DNA of 64,000 nucleotides from Candidatus Eiseniibacteriota bacterium. GTDB taxonomy: Bacteria; Eisenbacteria; RBG-16-71-46; CAIMUX01. The translations under genes and the position numbers were made by a program. The DNA is taken from positions 43,862 through 107,861 of the forward strand of contig CAIMUX010000047.1 of NCBI GenBank assembly GCA_903844735.1, given 5' to 3'. Positions 34,928 through 44,196 of this stretch are shown here, in pieces (position 1 is the first letter of the stretch; every line of letters begins with the position of its first letter). The notes beneath the pieces are model-generated. The model was given only the letters and a program-made list of their open reading frames with translations, ran no database searches and was not told where the DNA came from.

Positions 34928-34957
34928 TTGACACTCGTGTTTCGTGCCGCCTATGCT
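34928..34957 (+). promoter_or_regulatory. promoter of the tRNA-Gly/tRNA-Cys unit
   Basis: Perfect TTGACA (34928-34933), 18-base spacer, TATGCT (34952-34957), about 125 bases before tRNA-Gly. It lies in the 355-base gene-free gap between the aspartokinase and the tRNAs, in which nothing else is evident. Confidence 0.65.
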
Positions 34958-35080
34958 TGGCGTCGTTTCCTGGTTCTGTGGCTGCGGCGAGAGTCAGCGG
35001 GAACAGAGCCGGGAGCGGCGTCGCCGGTGGCGGTGTTGATTGCCGGAAGCCGTGTCGCCTGGAAAGCCAGACAGGTTCGA

Positions 35081-35155
35081 GCGGGAGTAGCTCAGTGGTA
35101 GAGCTCCACCTTGCCAAGGTGGACGTCGCGGGTTCAACTCCCGTCTCCCGCTCCA
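35081..35155 (+). tRNA. tRNA-Gly (anticodon GCC)
   Basis: Full cloverleaf: acceptor GCGGGAG with CTCCCGC, D-arm AGCTCAGTGGTAGAGCT, anticodon stem CCACC-TTGCCAA-GGTGG with GCC, T-arm GCGGGTTCAACTCCCGT, discriminator T and encoded CCA (35153-35155). Decodes GGC/GGU. Confidence 0.97.
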
Positions 35156-35182
35156 TTTCTTTGCCCTCAGGACCCGCTCGGG

Positions 35183-35257
35183 GGCGCCGTAGCCAAGTGG
35201 TAAGGCGACGGTCTGCAAAACCGTTATTCATCGGTTCAAATCCGATCGGCGCCTCCA
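35183..35257 (+). tRNA. tRNA-Cys (anticodon GCA)
   Basis: Acceptor GGCGCCG with CGGCGCC, D-arm AGCCAAGTGGTAAGGC, anticodon stem ACGGT-CTGCAAA-ACCGT with GCA, T-arm ATCGGTTCAAATCCGAT, discriminator T and encoded CCA. Follows tRNA-Gly by 27 bases, apparently in one transcript. Confidence 0.97.
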
Positions 35258-35300
35258 AATTCCAAAGCCATTGAAGCCACGTCAGGCCAAGTAAATACGA

Positions 35301-35340
35301 AGAGGCCCAGCGGGTTGCGCCTGTTGGGTCTCTTTCTTTG
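35301..35340 (+). terminator. Rho-independent terminator of the tRNA unit
   Basis: An 11-bp stem (AGAGGCCCAGC with GTTGGGTCTCT, two G-U-type pairs) followed by TTTCTTTG, 44 bases after tRNA-Cys. Confidence 0.8.
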
Positions 35341-35403
35341 CCGTAGCGTGCCGAAAGCACGCCGGACCGAACTCGTGGACGTGCGGCGGCTATCGGCGGT
35401 TTC

Positions 35404-35685
35404 TTGAGGGATCTCACAAGGGGAGACTCCGGCCGGATGAAGGTGGGCGACGGGTTTTCGTCAGATCGCTGCGCACGCGAGCATTCTTCTGGTCGTTCCG
35501 CGCTTCGCCGTTCTAGCCCAGCAAGCCCGGAACAGTCGATCTGGCGGAAATCCCACGAGCAATTCACGGCCTCTGTCAAGGGCGCCAAACTGATTGTCGC
35601 CGAGAAGGGTGACCATATGATCCCGTTTCGCCAGCCGGATCTTCTCGTCTCCGTGGTATCGGAAGTCGTTCGCCCGGCGAAGTGA
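35404..35685 (+). pseudogene. remnant of an alpha/beta hydrolase (C-terminal part)
   Basis: An open frame of 93 codons whose last 45 residues (SHEQFTASVKGAKLIVAEKG, then DHMIPFRQPDLLVSVVSEVV) look like the end of an alpha/beta hydrolase including the catalytic-His region GDHMIPF. The upstream part has no hydrolase character and the catalytic Ser nucleophile elbow is missing, so this is a fragment rather than an enzyme. It sits in the gene-poor stretch right after the tRNA terminator. Confidence 0.55.
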
Positions 35686-35936
35686 TCGAACGAACGCCGG
35701 GCATGGCCCGACCTCGCCCTTCCCGTTCCTCTGGGGGGCCCGGTCCACCTCTCTTGTGCGAGAAGCGGCACCCCGGCAGTGCGAAAGTCGCCAGGCCGGG
35801 GCCGCCTGCGGGTTTGCTTCTGGTGACCCTGGCAGCGCCAACCGGAGGCGTGCCACTGAACGAGGAACTACGCCCGCCCGAGGTGCGCCACTGTCCCAGG
35901 GATTGCGCCGATCGATCGGGAATCCGTGATCGCCGT

Positions 35937-36134
35937 CTAGCTCCTCGGTTTCTCCCTTTTTCCCGCGCGTCGTTTGGCGAGAATCCGCGCCAGCCGGCAC
36001 ATCTCCTCGACCGCGCGGAACTTTTCGATCGTGGGCAAGCTACGGAAGTACCGGAGTTGGAAACGCTTCGCGCTCTCCCAGTCGCACTGCCAGTCCTCGG
36101 CGTCTTCGGCGATCCTCCAGCGCTCACTCGTCAT
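35937..36134 (-). CDS. small partner protein of nucleotidyltransferase (putative TA module)
   Basis: 65-residue basic protein (SERWRIAEDAEDWQCDW, RYFRSLPTIEKFRAVEEM) directly downstream of the nucleotidyltransferase on the minus strand, overlapping it by 11 bases. The FRAVEEMCRLARIL segment resembles small partner proteins found beside such enzymes. Antidote or accessory role is inferred from the gene pair only. Confidence 0.55.
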   Translation of the reverse strand: MTSERWRIAEDAEDWQCDWESAKRFQLRYFRSLPTIEKFRAVEEMCRLARILAKRRAGKREKPRS

Positions 36135-36621
36135 CGGCGAGGAGCTTCAGGTGACGGATGTCGTCTAAGTCCACGGGCCGGCCGGCGGCTTCCTTCATCC
36201 GAATCAGGGTCTGGAGATCCACGTACCGGAACCGGACGCCCTCGACGTCAGCCTCGATGGAGCGCGCGTAGACGTCGTCGAAATCGAACGGCTCGGTGAC
36301 GAAGAGATCGACCGGCGTGGCCCGGTGTGTGTCGGAATAGAAGTTCAGGACCGTCATGCCCTTCCCCTCGATCCAGCGCCGGCGATGATCGGGATTCGCA
36401 AACGCCTCTGCGGTCACCGGTACGCGCGGTTGGTAGCCGAGCCCGGCCAGGGCTCTGAAGGCCCGCAGGATGTTGTCCGAATCCAACGCCACCACGAAGT
36501 CGAGGTCGTGCGTCATCCGGCCATGTCCGTGGGCTACGACCGCCATGCCGCCGACCAACAGGTAGCGGACACCGTGGTCGTTCAACGCGCCGACGATAGC
36601 CTCGAAGCTCCTGACCTCCAT
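36124..36621 (-). CDS. nucleotidyltransferase (AbiEii/DUF6036-like, putative TA component)
   Basis: 165-residue protein with a minimal nucleotidyltransferase fold: YLLVGGMAVVAHGHGRMTHD followed by LDFVV, giving the GG(x)n DxD metal motif (THDLDFVV). A third Asp lies in ATPVDLFV. Many such proteins belong to toxin-antitoxin or phage-defence systems; a role here is inferred. ATG at 36621 follows AGAGAGG with 5 bases spacing. It overlaps the small downstream gene. Confidence 0.75.
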   Translation of the reverse strand: MEVRSFEAIVGALNDHGVRYLLVGGMAVVAHGHGRMTHDLDFVVALDSDNILRAFRALAGLGYQPRVPVTAEAFANPDHRRRWIEGKGMTVLNFYSDTHRATPVDLFVTEPFDFDDVYARSIEADVEGVRFRYVDLQTLIRMKEAAGRPVDLDDIRHLKLLADDE

Positions 36622-37126
36622 CTCGACCTCTCTTCCCGGGGACCTGTGCTCGTCGGCATTCTACCACGATCTTGATCGGGGTGCTCCGGGTCTGACGTCG
36701 GAGGGCAGGTACCCTTGATCGTCCCCGCGACCGATGTGACCGCGGAGACGATCTCGATGTTCAGCCGCCAGTCGTGGATGTCTTGGAGGTTCAGCCGCCC
36801 CGCCGGACCATGTCGGAAGAGCAAACGACGGTCGCTCTCTCGTGGGCGGTCCCGGAGCGACCGAGTCCCCGCAAGATGACGTTGCCCGCTTGGCGGGCGC
36901 GGTCCGAGAGACGGTCATTGCCGCGAGCGTGATGCGGAAAAGGGGCGCGGCCGCGAGCTATTGTGGCGGTGGTTTCGAAAGGCAGGAAGTGGTCTACATG
37001 ACGGCGATACTTGACCTCGACCGGAATCCGCTTCTCTCCTATCGTGCGTCACCTTCGTCACCTCGTTCCATTCGAGGCGTACCGGATCGTAAGGACACAG
37101 CAGTACGAAGTGCGCCGGTGTGACGC
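36622..37126. other. gene-free region
   Basis: About 505 bases with no credible gene. Several open frames exist, none with recognisable domain character. A short direct repeat (ttcagccgcc) occurs twice at about 36760-36800. This looks like decayed sequence rather than regulatory DNA. Confidence 0.5.
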
Positions 37127-38575
37127 TCACCATCGACGAGGCCTGATGGGTCGTGCGGCGACGGTCGCTCCCAGCGCGACGAGCATCGGTTCGACAGTGG
37201 CGCGGAACCGCATTGAGACGACGAAGGCGAGGCCGGTCACCGCCGTCGCCAGGATCGCCAGGATGGGCAGGACGCAGGCGGGACCGCGGCAGCGCGGCAA
37301 AGCCAGCAGGAACGGCCCGAGTGCGACTACGTAGCTGGCGATGAAGAGCACCGCCAGCCAGCGCGGGTAGGCGGCGAAGAGGTAGGGCCGCCATAGCGCG
37401 AACGAGACAAGCCTGTGCCAGACGCCCAGCAGCGCACGGCCCGGCTGGTCTCTCCAATACTCCAGCCCCATCCGGTAGAAATGCCGGTCGCGCTCCACCT
37501 CCGAGAGTGCCCGCCACGCCGTCCGCTCCTCCTCCGTCATGCGGGGGAAGTACTTCACCAGCGGCGGGATCCCACCCTCCCAGATCGGGTTGTTGCCCAT
37601 GTAGAAGTTGAACCCCCCGTTGGTGGCGATCGGGATGAGTCGCCCGTGAAGGCGGGCGTTGCGCGCCGTCCACGGGAGAACGACCGCGAAGGCGACGAGC
37701 GTCGCCACGGCATAGAAGCGGAGCGCGCGTCGTGCCCCTTGACCGCGGAGGCGTCGTGCCCCTCGACCATGGCGGCGTCGCGCCGCGAAGACTCCCGACA
37801 GGGCCGCGGCGATCCAGAAGGTCCATGCGATGCCGAGGGTGGGGCGCGAGAGAAGGGAAAGGCCGAGCACCATGCCGGCGGCGACTGCGGGGGCTAACAG
37901 CCGGGCCGGCGGCTCCGGAGTCGACGGGCACGACGACAGCGGCGCGTCGCAACGCTCCGAGCCGGTCAGCACCAGGTCGAGGAGCGACATCAGCAGAAAG
38001 GTCTCAATCAGCGTGCTTTGGGGTGTCGCCGCGTGACCGAGCGCGGGAGGGTAGACCGCCCACGCGAGGGCGGCGAGACGCCCCGGTGTGAGGGAGCGGA
38101 GGGTCGCGCCGAGACGACCGAACGCGGGGACGCGGGGACTCACGCCGAAACGGCCGGAGATTGTCCGGTGGATCCAGTCCGTAGGGGTATCCCCGACGGC
38201 CATCGACGCGGCCGCGCGGTCGGCCAGCCGGGCCACGAGCCACACCGTGGCGGCGCCCAACAGCGCGTTCAGTACCTGGGAGAGGATCATCGCCTCCGGC
38301 GCGGAACCACCTGCTACGTAGAGGAGACCGCAAAGCACCCAGGCATAGAGGGGCGGCAGAAACGATCCGACGACCGGCCGCGGGAAGAGACCGTACCAGT
38401 CGAAAGCGAATCCCTGCCCACGATAGAGCGCGAGGGCGCTTTGCCAGTGCTCGTTGATCGGGCTCGCGAACCCCACGTGGTTCAACACCGCGATCGCGGC
38501 CAACCTGCCCCCCAGCGCAAGAAGCACGGTCGCGACAAGGAAGTGGTCACGGTCCCGGCGAATCAGGCCAAACAT
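37127..38575 (-). CDS. GT39/ArnT-like multi-pass glycosyltransferase-type membrane protein
   Basis: 482 residues with about 10 membrane helices. The first loop after helix 1 reads SPINEHWQSALALYRGQGF, a periplasmic position where PMT/ArnT-type enzymes carry catalytic acidic residues, and the TLIETFLLMSLLDLVL helix follows. Probably transfers a sugar from a polyprenyl-phosphate donor, but no signature decides substrate. Oriented opposite to the next gene with a 186-base divergent gap. Confidence 0.7.
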   Translation of the reverse strand: MFGLIRRDRDHFLVATVLLALGGRLAAIAVLNHVGFASPINEHWQSALALYRGQGFAFDWYGLFPRPVVGSFLPPLYAWVLCGLLYVAGGSAPEAMILSQVLNALLGAATVWLVARLADRAAASMAVGDTPTDWIHRTISGRFGVSPRVPAFGRLGATLRSLTPGRLAALAWAVYPPALGHAATPQSTLIETFLLMSLLDLVLTGSERCDAPLSSCPSTPEPPARLLAPAVAAGMVLGLSLLSRPTLGIAWTFWIAAALSGVFAARRRHGRGARRLRGQGARRALRFYAVATLVAFAVVLPWTARNARLHGRLIPIATNGGFNFYMGNNPIWEGGIPPLVKYFPRMTEEERTAWRALSEVERDRHFYRMGLEYWRDQPGRALLGVWHRLVSFALWRPYLFAAYPRWLAVLFIASYVVALGPFLLALPRCRGPACVLPILAILATAVTGLAFVVSMRFRATVEPMLVALGATVAARPIRPRRW

Positions 38576-38689
38576 CGGCGCCCCTCCCGCACCGGATCGT
38601 AACGGCGGGATCGGCCTTCGGGAAAGGGTGCAGATCCCGCAGAGGTGGAGATCTTGTTTTTCGCGACCGAGGATGCGCGGAACGAGGGG

Positions 38690-38720
38690 TTGAACGGAAG
38701 CCCGGCCATCTGCTTAGAAT
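38690..38720 (+). promoter_or_regulatory. weak promoter candidate
   Basis: TTGAAC (38690-38695) and TAGAAT (38715-38720) in the divergent gap, but the spacer is 19 bases, so this is a weak call for the gene starting at 38762. Confidence 0.3.
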
Positions 38721-38761
38721 GGTGGACCGATGCATCCAATGACCCAGGAGATCCAGAGCCG

Positions 38762-40453
38762 ATGTCCTCAACACGCAGCGCTCTGAGCCGCATCCCCTGG
38801 TCGATCGCACTTCCCTTTGCTCTCTTCGTGCTCCACGCCCTGCGCTTCAGCTCATGGCTGGTGGACGATGCCGGCATCTCCTTTGCCTATGCGCGCAACC
38901 TGGTTCATGGCCACGGTCTCGTAGCTCAGGTCGGTCTGGCGCCGGTCGAAGGGTTCTCCAACCCTCTGTGGACGTTTCTCGTCGCGCCGTTCTTCTTGAC
39001 AGATCCGGTCGACCCTACGTTCCTCGCGAAGCTCGTCAGTCTGGGATTGATCCTGGCTACCTTTGTCGTGGTTGCGCGGATCAATCACTGTCTCTTCGGT
39101 GAGTCTGCCTGGTCGCGTCTCAGCACGGCGGCGACGCTGGTCTTCGTCTCGGTGAACACGAGCTTCGTCGTCTGGACGACCTCCGGCCTGGAGAATCCTC
39201 TGTACGTCTTTTTCGCCTCCCTCGGTTGTCTCTATGCCATCCCGAACGCCACCGACCCCGCGGGTCCCACGACCCGACTGTCGGCGTATGCCGGACTCTG
39301 TGCGGCCGCTCTGGCTCTGACGCGCCCGGACGGTGTCGTGTTCTTCGCGGCCTTTCCTGGTGTCATTGCTTTGCAGATGGCGAGCCGGGGTCTCGGATGG
39401 AGGACGGCCGTGCGGAAGTTGGCCGTTTTTGGGGTAGCGGCCGTGGTGCCCGTCCTGCTCTACCTTGTCTTCCGGCGCGCGTACTTCGGCGATTTCGTGC
39501 CGAACACCTACCATGCGAAGGGCGGTCCGTCCCCGCGCGACCTGATTCACCTGGCGTTCCTGACACGGGAGCAGATCGATCGGACCTACGACCTGTTGAG
39601 CGGGATGTTTTCCTGGCGGGCTGGACTGGTCGGTGTCGTGCTCCTCTCGTTGGCGACCCATGTCTTGATCACACAGCGCAAGACGTCTCGGGCGATCTTT
39701 CTCGTGCCGCCGGCGATCTGCTCGTGGGCGATCTATTGCCTTCTGCCTCGTGATTGGATGGGGGAGTATCGCTTCGCATCGCCGTTCTTCCTGCTGGCGC
39801 CTCTTGTCCTGTGGGCGATGCTCGCGGAGGCGCTTGCCGGATCACGGCCGGCCGTCGGAAGACAGATGCACCTCTTCCTGTCCATCGCGACAGTGGCGGT
39901 TGCGCATTCGGTCCTGGTGTACGCTCCGCGAACTGAGCGATTTGCAGGCGATCCGACGGTGCCGTTCGCGACGGTAGCCAGGGAGTTCGGGGCGGGTTTC
40001 AACAGGTACGCCGAAGATCTCGGCATCTCGGACGCTACGTTTCTCTGTCCGGATCTTGGGGGGACGCTCTACTATTCTCGTCATCGCATCTACGATCTGG
40101 CGGGCCTGACCGATCGAGCGATCGCGCCGCTCGTCGCGGCCGGCGACGGCACGGCTCTCCGGGAGTACGTGTTTCGTCTGCGTCCGATATTCATCCGCGC
40201 CCACGGTCATTGGCTGAGGCATCCGGGATTCCTGAGCGACCCCCGCTTCGGAGAGCTCTACGTCGCGATCAGGAAGAGCGGCGGCGATTCGGGCGCGCAG
40301 GTGGGCGCGCCTAGGATGGAATTCGGTGACTATGTCCTCAGAGAGGCGGTTCGGTCGGAAGAAGCGCTCGAGCGACTGAAGGAAAAGGTCCGGACGAACG
40401 GCGTGGCGGGCATGACCGCGAGGGAGAGGCTGCGGCCGTTCCCGCGGGGGTGA
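38762..40453 (+). CDS. multi-pass membrane glycosyltransferase-type protein (AftB-like)
   Basis: 563 residues. The early segment LVDDAGISFAYARNLVHGHG, then VEGFSNPLWTFL, is the classic opening of a family of membrane proteins related to arabinosyl/mannosyl transferases (DDAxISFxYARNL). About 10 hydrophobic helices follow, then a large C-terminal soluble domain (from about residue 400). Probably uses a lipid-linked sugar donor; substrate unknown. ATG at 38762 is chosen because the family start motif follows directly and AGGAGATCC precedes it. Confidence 0.8.
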   Translation: MSSTRSALSRIPWSIALPFALFVLHALRFSSWLVDDAGISFAYARNLVHGHGLVAQVGLAPVEGFSNPLWTFLVAPFFLTDPVDPTFLAKLVSLGLILATFVVVARINHCLFGESAWSRLSTAATLVFVSVNTSFVVWTTSGLENPLYVFFASLGCLYAIPNATDPAGPTTRLSAYAGLCAAALALTRPDGVVFFAAFPGVIALQMASRGLGWRTAVRKLAVFGVAAVVPVLLYLVFRRAYFGDFVPNTYHAKGGPSPRDLIHLAFLTREQIDRTYDLLSGMFSWRAGLVGVVLLSLATHVLITQRKTSRAIFLVPPAICSWAIYCLLPRDWMGEYRFASPFFLLAPLVLWAMLAEALAGSRPAVGRQMHLFLSIATVAVAHSVLVYAPRTERFAGDPTVPFATVAREFGAGFNRYAEDLGISDATFLCPDLGGTLYYSRHRIYDLAGLTDRAIAPLVAAGDGTALREYVFRLRPIFIRAHGHWLRHPGFLSDPRFGELYVAIRKSGGDSGAQVGAPRMEFGDYVLREAVRSEEALERLKEKVRTNGVAGMTARERLRPFPRG

Positions 40454-40694
40454 CGGCCGGCAACCTCTGAGGATGGATGTCTCAGACGCCCCGAAGAGCT
40501 TGGAACTTCGCTGCCAAAAGCGAGTCGAACGGGCGAATCGACCTTGGACATGACCGTTCGATCGGCGATACTCCTCAAGAAGCGGTTCGGGGAGGACGAA
40601 GCAGCGAGGTAGCCTGGGGGCTCAATGACTTCCGCCCGTGCGTGCGGTTCGCCGGGTCGGTTGTGGCTGCTCCCGGGGAGAGGGAGGGTGTGGG

Positions 40695-40922
40695 ATGCCA
40701 AGTCGGGGGGGCGTGGTCCCGGCCGCCAGGACGCTCGGATTGGCCGTCATGCTCGCCTTTCTCGTCGCTCGCAACGCCTACGCCTACATAGACCCGTCCA
40801 CCGGGAGTTTGGTTCTGCAGCTTCTCGCGGCCGGGTTTGTCACCTTCATGGTCGTCTTCCGCAAGTCGATCGCCCGGATCACGGGTTTCCGTCGTCGCGG
40901 GAAAAGGGATTCCGACAAGTAA
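40695..40922 (+). CDS. small membrane protein of glycan clusters
   Basis: 75-residue protein: a hydrophobic stretch then YIDPSTGSLVLQLLAAGFVT and MVVFRKSIARITGF. The Y-I-D-P-S/G-T-G-S-L/I motif recurs in small membrane proteins beside glycan-synthesis genes, function unknown. ATG at 40695 is preceded by AGGGAGGGTG. The 241-base gap before it has no other gene. Confidence 0.65.
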   Translation: MPSRGGVVPAARTLGLAVMLAFLVARNAYAYIDPSTGSLVLQLLAAGFVTFMVVFRKSIARITGFRRRGKRDSDK

Positions 40923-41030
40923 CGATGTTTCCGAGCTGCTCTCTTCCCTTGCATCGTCCGACTCCGGGTCCGGCTTCGACCCTGGCTCCGACCCTGGCTT
41001 CGGCGACGGCGGCTCCGGCGGCGGCGTAAC

Positions 41031-42410
41031 GTGTATCACGTTGCAGGCTCGTTCCGGGATCCCAGCGGTTTCATGTTTGTAGACAATGGCATTCTCTACA
41101 GACAGATCAACCGGTGCTACCGGTCTGACTATGAGAGGCTGATGGAGTCCGGCCTCTATGACGATCTGGTGGCCAAGGGATTCCTTGTTTCGCATGCCGA
41201 GGCGGACATCCATCTGGCCCGAACCGAGGACGTGTACAAAGTTATCCGCCCGCAACCGGTCCCCTTCATTTCCTATCCCTATGAATGGTGCTTCGGCCAG
41301 TTCAAGGATGCGGCCCTGCTCACGTTGGAGGCGCAGGCGCTCGCGCTGGGCCGGGGGATGACGCTCAAGGATGCGAGCGCGTACAATGTGCAGTTCATGG
41401 ACGGAAGGCCTGTTCTCATTGACACGCTCTCCTTCGCCATTCACCGGGAGGGTGCCCCCTGGATGGCCTACCGACAGTTTTGTCAGCACTTTCTGGCACC
41501 CCTCGCGCTGATCTGCTATCGGGATGTCGCCCTGAGTCAACTCCTGCGCATTCATATGGACGGAATTCCCCTTCCGCTGGCTTCCGAGCTCCTCCCCGGT
41601 CGGACGAAGCTGAGCCCTTCCCTTGCGCTTCATATCCACATGCACGCCAAGATGCAGGCGAAATACGAGGGGAGGCCGGAGGCTCTGACGACGTCCAAAC
41701 GCAAGATGAGCGTGCGTTCTCTCGCCGCTTTCATCGAAGGCCTCCGCCAGTACGTCTGTGGCTTGCAGTGGCATCTACCCCGGACGGTCTGGGGCAAGTA
41801 CGATCTGGGCGGCAGCTACGAGGACGAGGGCCTGGCCCACAAGGCGGAGCTGGTGCAAGCCTTCCTGGCCGGAATCAATCCTCGCACGTTGTGGGACCTC
41901 GGAGCGAACCGCGGGTTCTTCAGCCGTCTGGCCAGCCGGAAGGGGATCTTCACGGTCGCCTGGGACATCGATCCCGTGGCCGTCGAGCGGAGCTACCGCG
42001 ACGTGACCAAAGAGAAGGAGAGAGATCTTCTCCCTTTGGTCCTGGACTTGACCAACCCCAGTCCTTCCCTCGGCTGGGCCAACGCGGAACGCTCGTCCTT
42101 TGCCGAGCGGGGCCCGGCCGATGCTTGCATGGCTTTGGCCCTGATCCATCACCTGGCCATCGCCAACAACCTTCCTCTGGAGAGAATCGCCGGCTATTTC
42201 GCGCGCCTCAGCCCCCGGCTGATTCTGGAGTTCGTTCCCAAGGACGATCCCAAGGTCCGGCATCTTCTCGCGTCGAGGGAGGACATATTTCCCGACTATA
42301 CTCGCCCGGGGCTGGAGGCAGCGTTCGGCCGGCACTATCGGATCACCTCCGTGGCGGAGATCCGCAACTCCTCGCGGATTCTGTATCTGATGGAGCGCAC
42401 GGACGCCTGA
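41031..42410 (+). CDS. class I SAM-dependent methyltransferase (NoeA-like)
   Basis: 459 residues. The N-terminal half (FVDNGILYRQINRCYRSDYE to YPYEWCFGQFKDAALLTLEA, KDASAYNVQFMDGRPVLIDT) matches a family of nodulation/glycan-associated methyltransferases. The C-terminal half is a Rossmann methyltransferase with LWDLGANRGFFSRLA as SAM-binding motif I, VAWDIDPVAVERSY as motif II and DACMALALIHHLAI. The start is GTG at 41031 after a GC-rich stretch without clear Shine-Dalgarno. Likely modifies a glycan. Confidence 0.75.
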   Translation: MYHVAGSFRDPSGFMFVDNGILYRQINRCYRSDYERLMESGLYDDLVAKGFLVSHAEADIHLARTEDVYKVIRPQPVPFISYPYEWCFGQFKDAALLTLEAQALALGRGMTLKDASAYNVQFMDGRPVLIDTLSFAIHREGAPWMAYRQFCQHFLAPLALICYRDVALSQLLRIHMDGIPLPLASELLPGRTKLSPSLALHIHMHAKMQAKYEGRPEALTTSKRKMSVRSLAAFIEGLRQYVCGLQWHLPRTVWGKYDLGGSYEDEGLAHKAELVQAFLAGINPRTLWDLGANRGFFSRLASRKGIFTVAWDIDPVAVERSYRDVTKEKERDLLPLVLDLTNPSPSLGWANAERSSFAERGPADACMALALIHHLAIANNLPLERIAGYFARLSPRLILEFVPKDDPKVRHLLASREDIFPDYTRPGLEAAFGRHYRITSVAEIRNSSRILYLMERTDA

Positions 42411-42459
42411 GGGACCATGAGAATGCACTCGGGGGCGAGGCCTGCGCAGGGACGGGAGC

Positions 42460-44085
42460 GTGGCGATGCAGGATAGGAGTCCAGGCCCGATCCCGGCAGG
42501 AAGAGAGAGCCGGCCGTTTGCGCCCTTTCTCCACTGCGCACTGCTGGCCATCTACCCCATCCTTGCCCTGTACGCCGATGCCGTTTCGGAAACGGCCCTG
42601 CGTGATCTGACCGCGCCGCTCCTGGCGGTACTGGGTCCGACGCTGGCCCTGGCGGGATTAGCCCGATGTTCGAGGCTTGATCGGGCAAAGACGGGGCTTC
42701 TTCTTTCGGGCTTTCTCCTGTTTTCCTTCTCCTATGCCGGCGCCATCGAGGTCCTTCGCACCATGGCCGGGATCTTTCACGCAGCCCACTGGATCACCAA
42801 CCGGGTTTTCTTCACGATCTGGTGCCTCACCTTTCTCTTCGCTGCGGTCCGCGTCGTTTGGACCTCACGACGGCTCCACTCGGTGGTTCGGTTCATGAAC
42901 CTGGGCAGTGGAATTCTTCTGCTGATGGTAATGCTCCGCATCGGCGTCTCCTTCGCCCGGCACGCTCATGACGACGACACCTCCGGTATCGGCCGGGAGG
43001 ATTCTTCCGTCCTCTCCATGTCCTCTCCACCCTCACTGACATTGCCCCAGGACCCGCCTGACATCTACTACCTGGTGTTTGACAGGTATGCCAGTGGCTA
43101 CTCGCTCCGGGAGTTCGAAGGTTTCGACAACCGACCTTTTCTGGACTTCCTGCGAGAGCAGGGGTTCACGGTCTTCGATTCCAGCCGGACGAATTACCCT
43201 CTGACCCATCTTTCCCTGGCCTCGTCCCTGAATCTGCAATACCTCGGGGACACGTACCTGGGCCAGAAGACGTATCGAGCGCTGATCGAGAACAATGTCG
43301 CGGCCCGGGCCCTGCGGGCGGCCGGCTATCGCTACCTTCACCTGGGGAGCTGCTACGAGGCGACGCGGACGAACCCCCAAGCCGACAAGAACATCAGGTA
43401 CCGTTTCATGCTTCCGGAGTTCTCCAATGCCATCTTTCACATGACCCCGTATAGCTTGTTTCTACTCAAGAACCAGAAATCCCAACAGATCCTGTTCACC
43501 TTCGATACACTGGAGGACGTGCCCAAGGAGAGGGGACCGAAGTTCGTCTTCGCCCATGTCATCTGTCCTCACCCTCCGTATTTCTTTCACGCCGACGGGT
43601 CGATGGTGTCGTCGGCGGAGGACGCGTCCCGAACGATACGGGATGCGTATCTTGCCCAGGTGCAGTACGTCAATCTCCGGTTGACACGGCTGATCCCGAT
43701 TCTGATCGGGACGTCGAGGCGCCCCCCTGTCATCATCTTGCAGAGCGATGAGGGACCGTATGGGTTTCCCAGCGAAGAAACGCTGACCCAGGCGGGAACA
43801 TGGCGCAAGAGGGCCGAAATCCTCAACGCTTACTACCTTCCGGGGACAGGGACGGACCCCTATGTCGGCATCACTCCGGTGAACAGTTTGCGGCTCATCT
43901 TCGATCGATATTTCGGGGCCGACCTGACGCTGCTGGAGGATCGGGTCTACGGCTGGCCCGACCCGTCACCCGATGGGGGACTCAAGCACCGCGAGTGGTC
44001 CTTCCCATTCGTCGATGTCACCGGTTTGGTGCAGCGATCTTCCGCTCGCCTTTCAGCCTCGCCGCAACCCGCCCTTGGACCTTGA
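42460..44085 (+). CDS. membrane-anchored sulfatase-fold transferase
   Basis: 541 residues with four to five N-terminal membrane helices, then an extracytoplasmic domain of the alkaline-phosphatase/sulfatase superfamily. PDIYYLVFDRYAS carries the metal Asp, NYPLTHLSLASSLNLQYLGD the presumed Thr nucleophile, FAHVICPHPPYF and VIILQSDEGPYG the other metal-binding motifs. Domain order resembles LtaS and phosphoethanolamine transferases, so a phospho-group transfer to a glycan or lipid is likely but unproven. GTG/ATG start near 42460; 50 bases after the methyltransferase. Confidence 0.75.
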   Translation: MAMQDRSPGPIPAGRESRPFAPFLHCALLAIYPILALYADAVSETALRDLTAPLLAVLGPTLALAGLARCSRLDRAKTGLLLSGFLLFSFSYAGAIEVLRTMAGIFHAAHWITNRVFFTIWCLTFLFAAVRVVWTSRRLHSVVRFMNLGSGILLLMVMLRIGVSFARHAHDDDTSGIGREDSSVLSMSSPPSLTLPQDPPDIYYLVFDRYASGYSLREFEGFDNRPFLDFLREQGFTVFDSSRTNYPLTHLSLASSLNLQYLGDTYLGQKTYRALIENNVAARALRAAGYRYLHLGSCYEATRTNPQADKNIRYRFMLPEFSNAIFHMTPYSLFLLKNQKSQQILFTFDTLEDVPKERGPKFVFAHVICPHPPYFFHADGSMVSSAEDASRTIRDAYLAQVQYVNLRLTRLIPILIGTSRRPPVIILQSDEGPYGFPSEETLTQAGTWRKRAEILNAYYLPGTGTDPYVGITPVNSLRLIFDRYFGADLTLLEDRVYGWPDPSPDGGLKHREWSFPFVDVTGLVQRSSARLSASPQPALGP

Positions 44086-44118
44086 TTCGCCCGCGCGATC
44101 TGCTGGGGGGTTATCCGC

Positions 44119-44134
44119 GGCGCCCTCCGGCGCC
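44119..44134. terminator. hairpin between convergent genes
   Basis: GGCGCC-CTCC-GGCGCC lies between the sulfatase-like gene and the RCC1-repeat gene, with further inverted GGGACGTCCC-type repeats to 44192. No T-tract. Confidence 0.35.
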
Positions 44135-44196
44135 CATGATCGGGACGTCCCGGCTTAGGCCGGGGCTGTCCGGCTCAGGCTGGGACGTTCCGACGT

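Noticed and set aside
36842..37123. 93-codon plus-strand frame in the gene-free region
   Set aside because: No family resemblance, no Shine-Dalgarno, and Arg/Ser/Pro-rich composition typical of spurious frames here.
35183..37126. tRNA-integrated mobile element with flanking att repeat
   Set aside because: I found no second copy of the tRNA-Cys 3' end and no integrase gene; only a decay pattern is visible.
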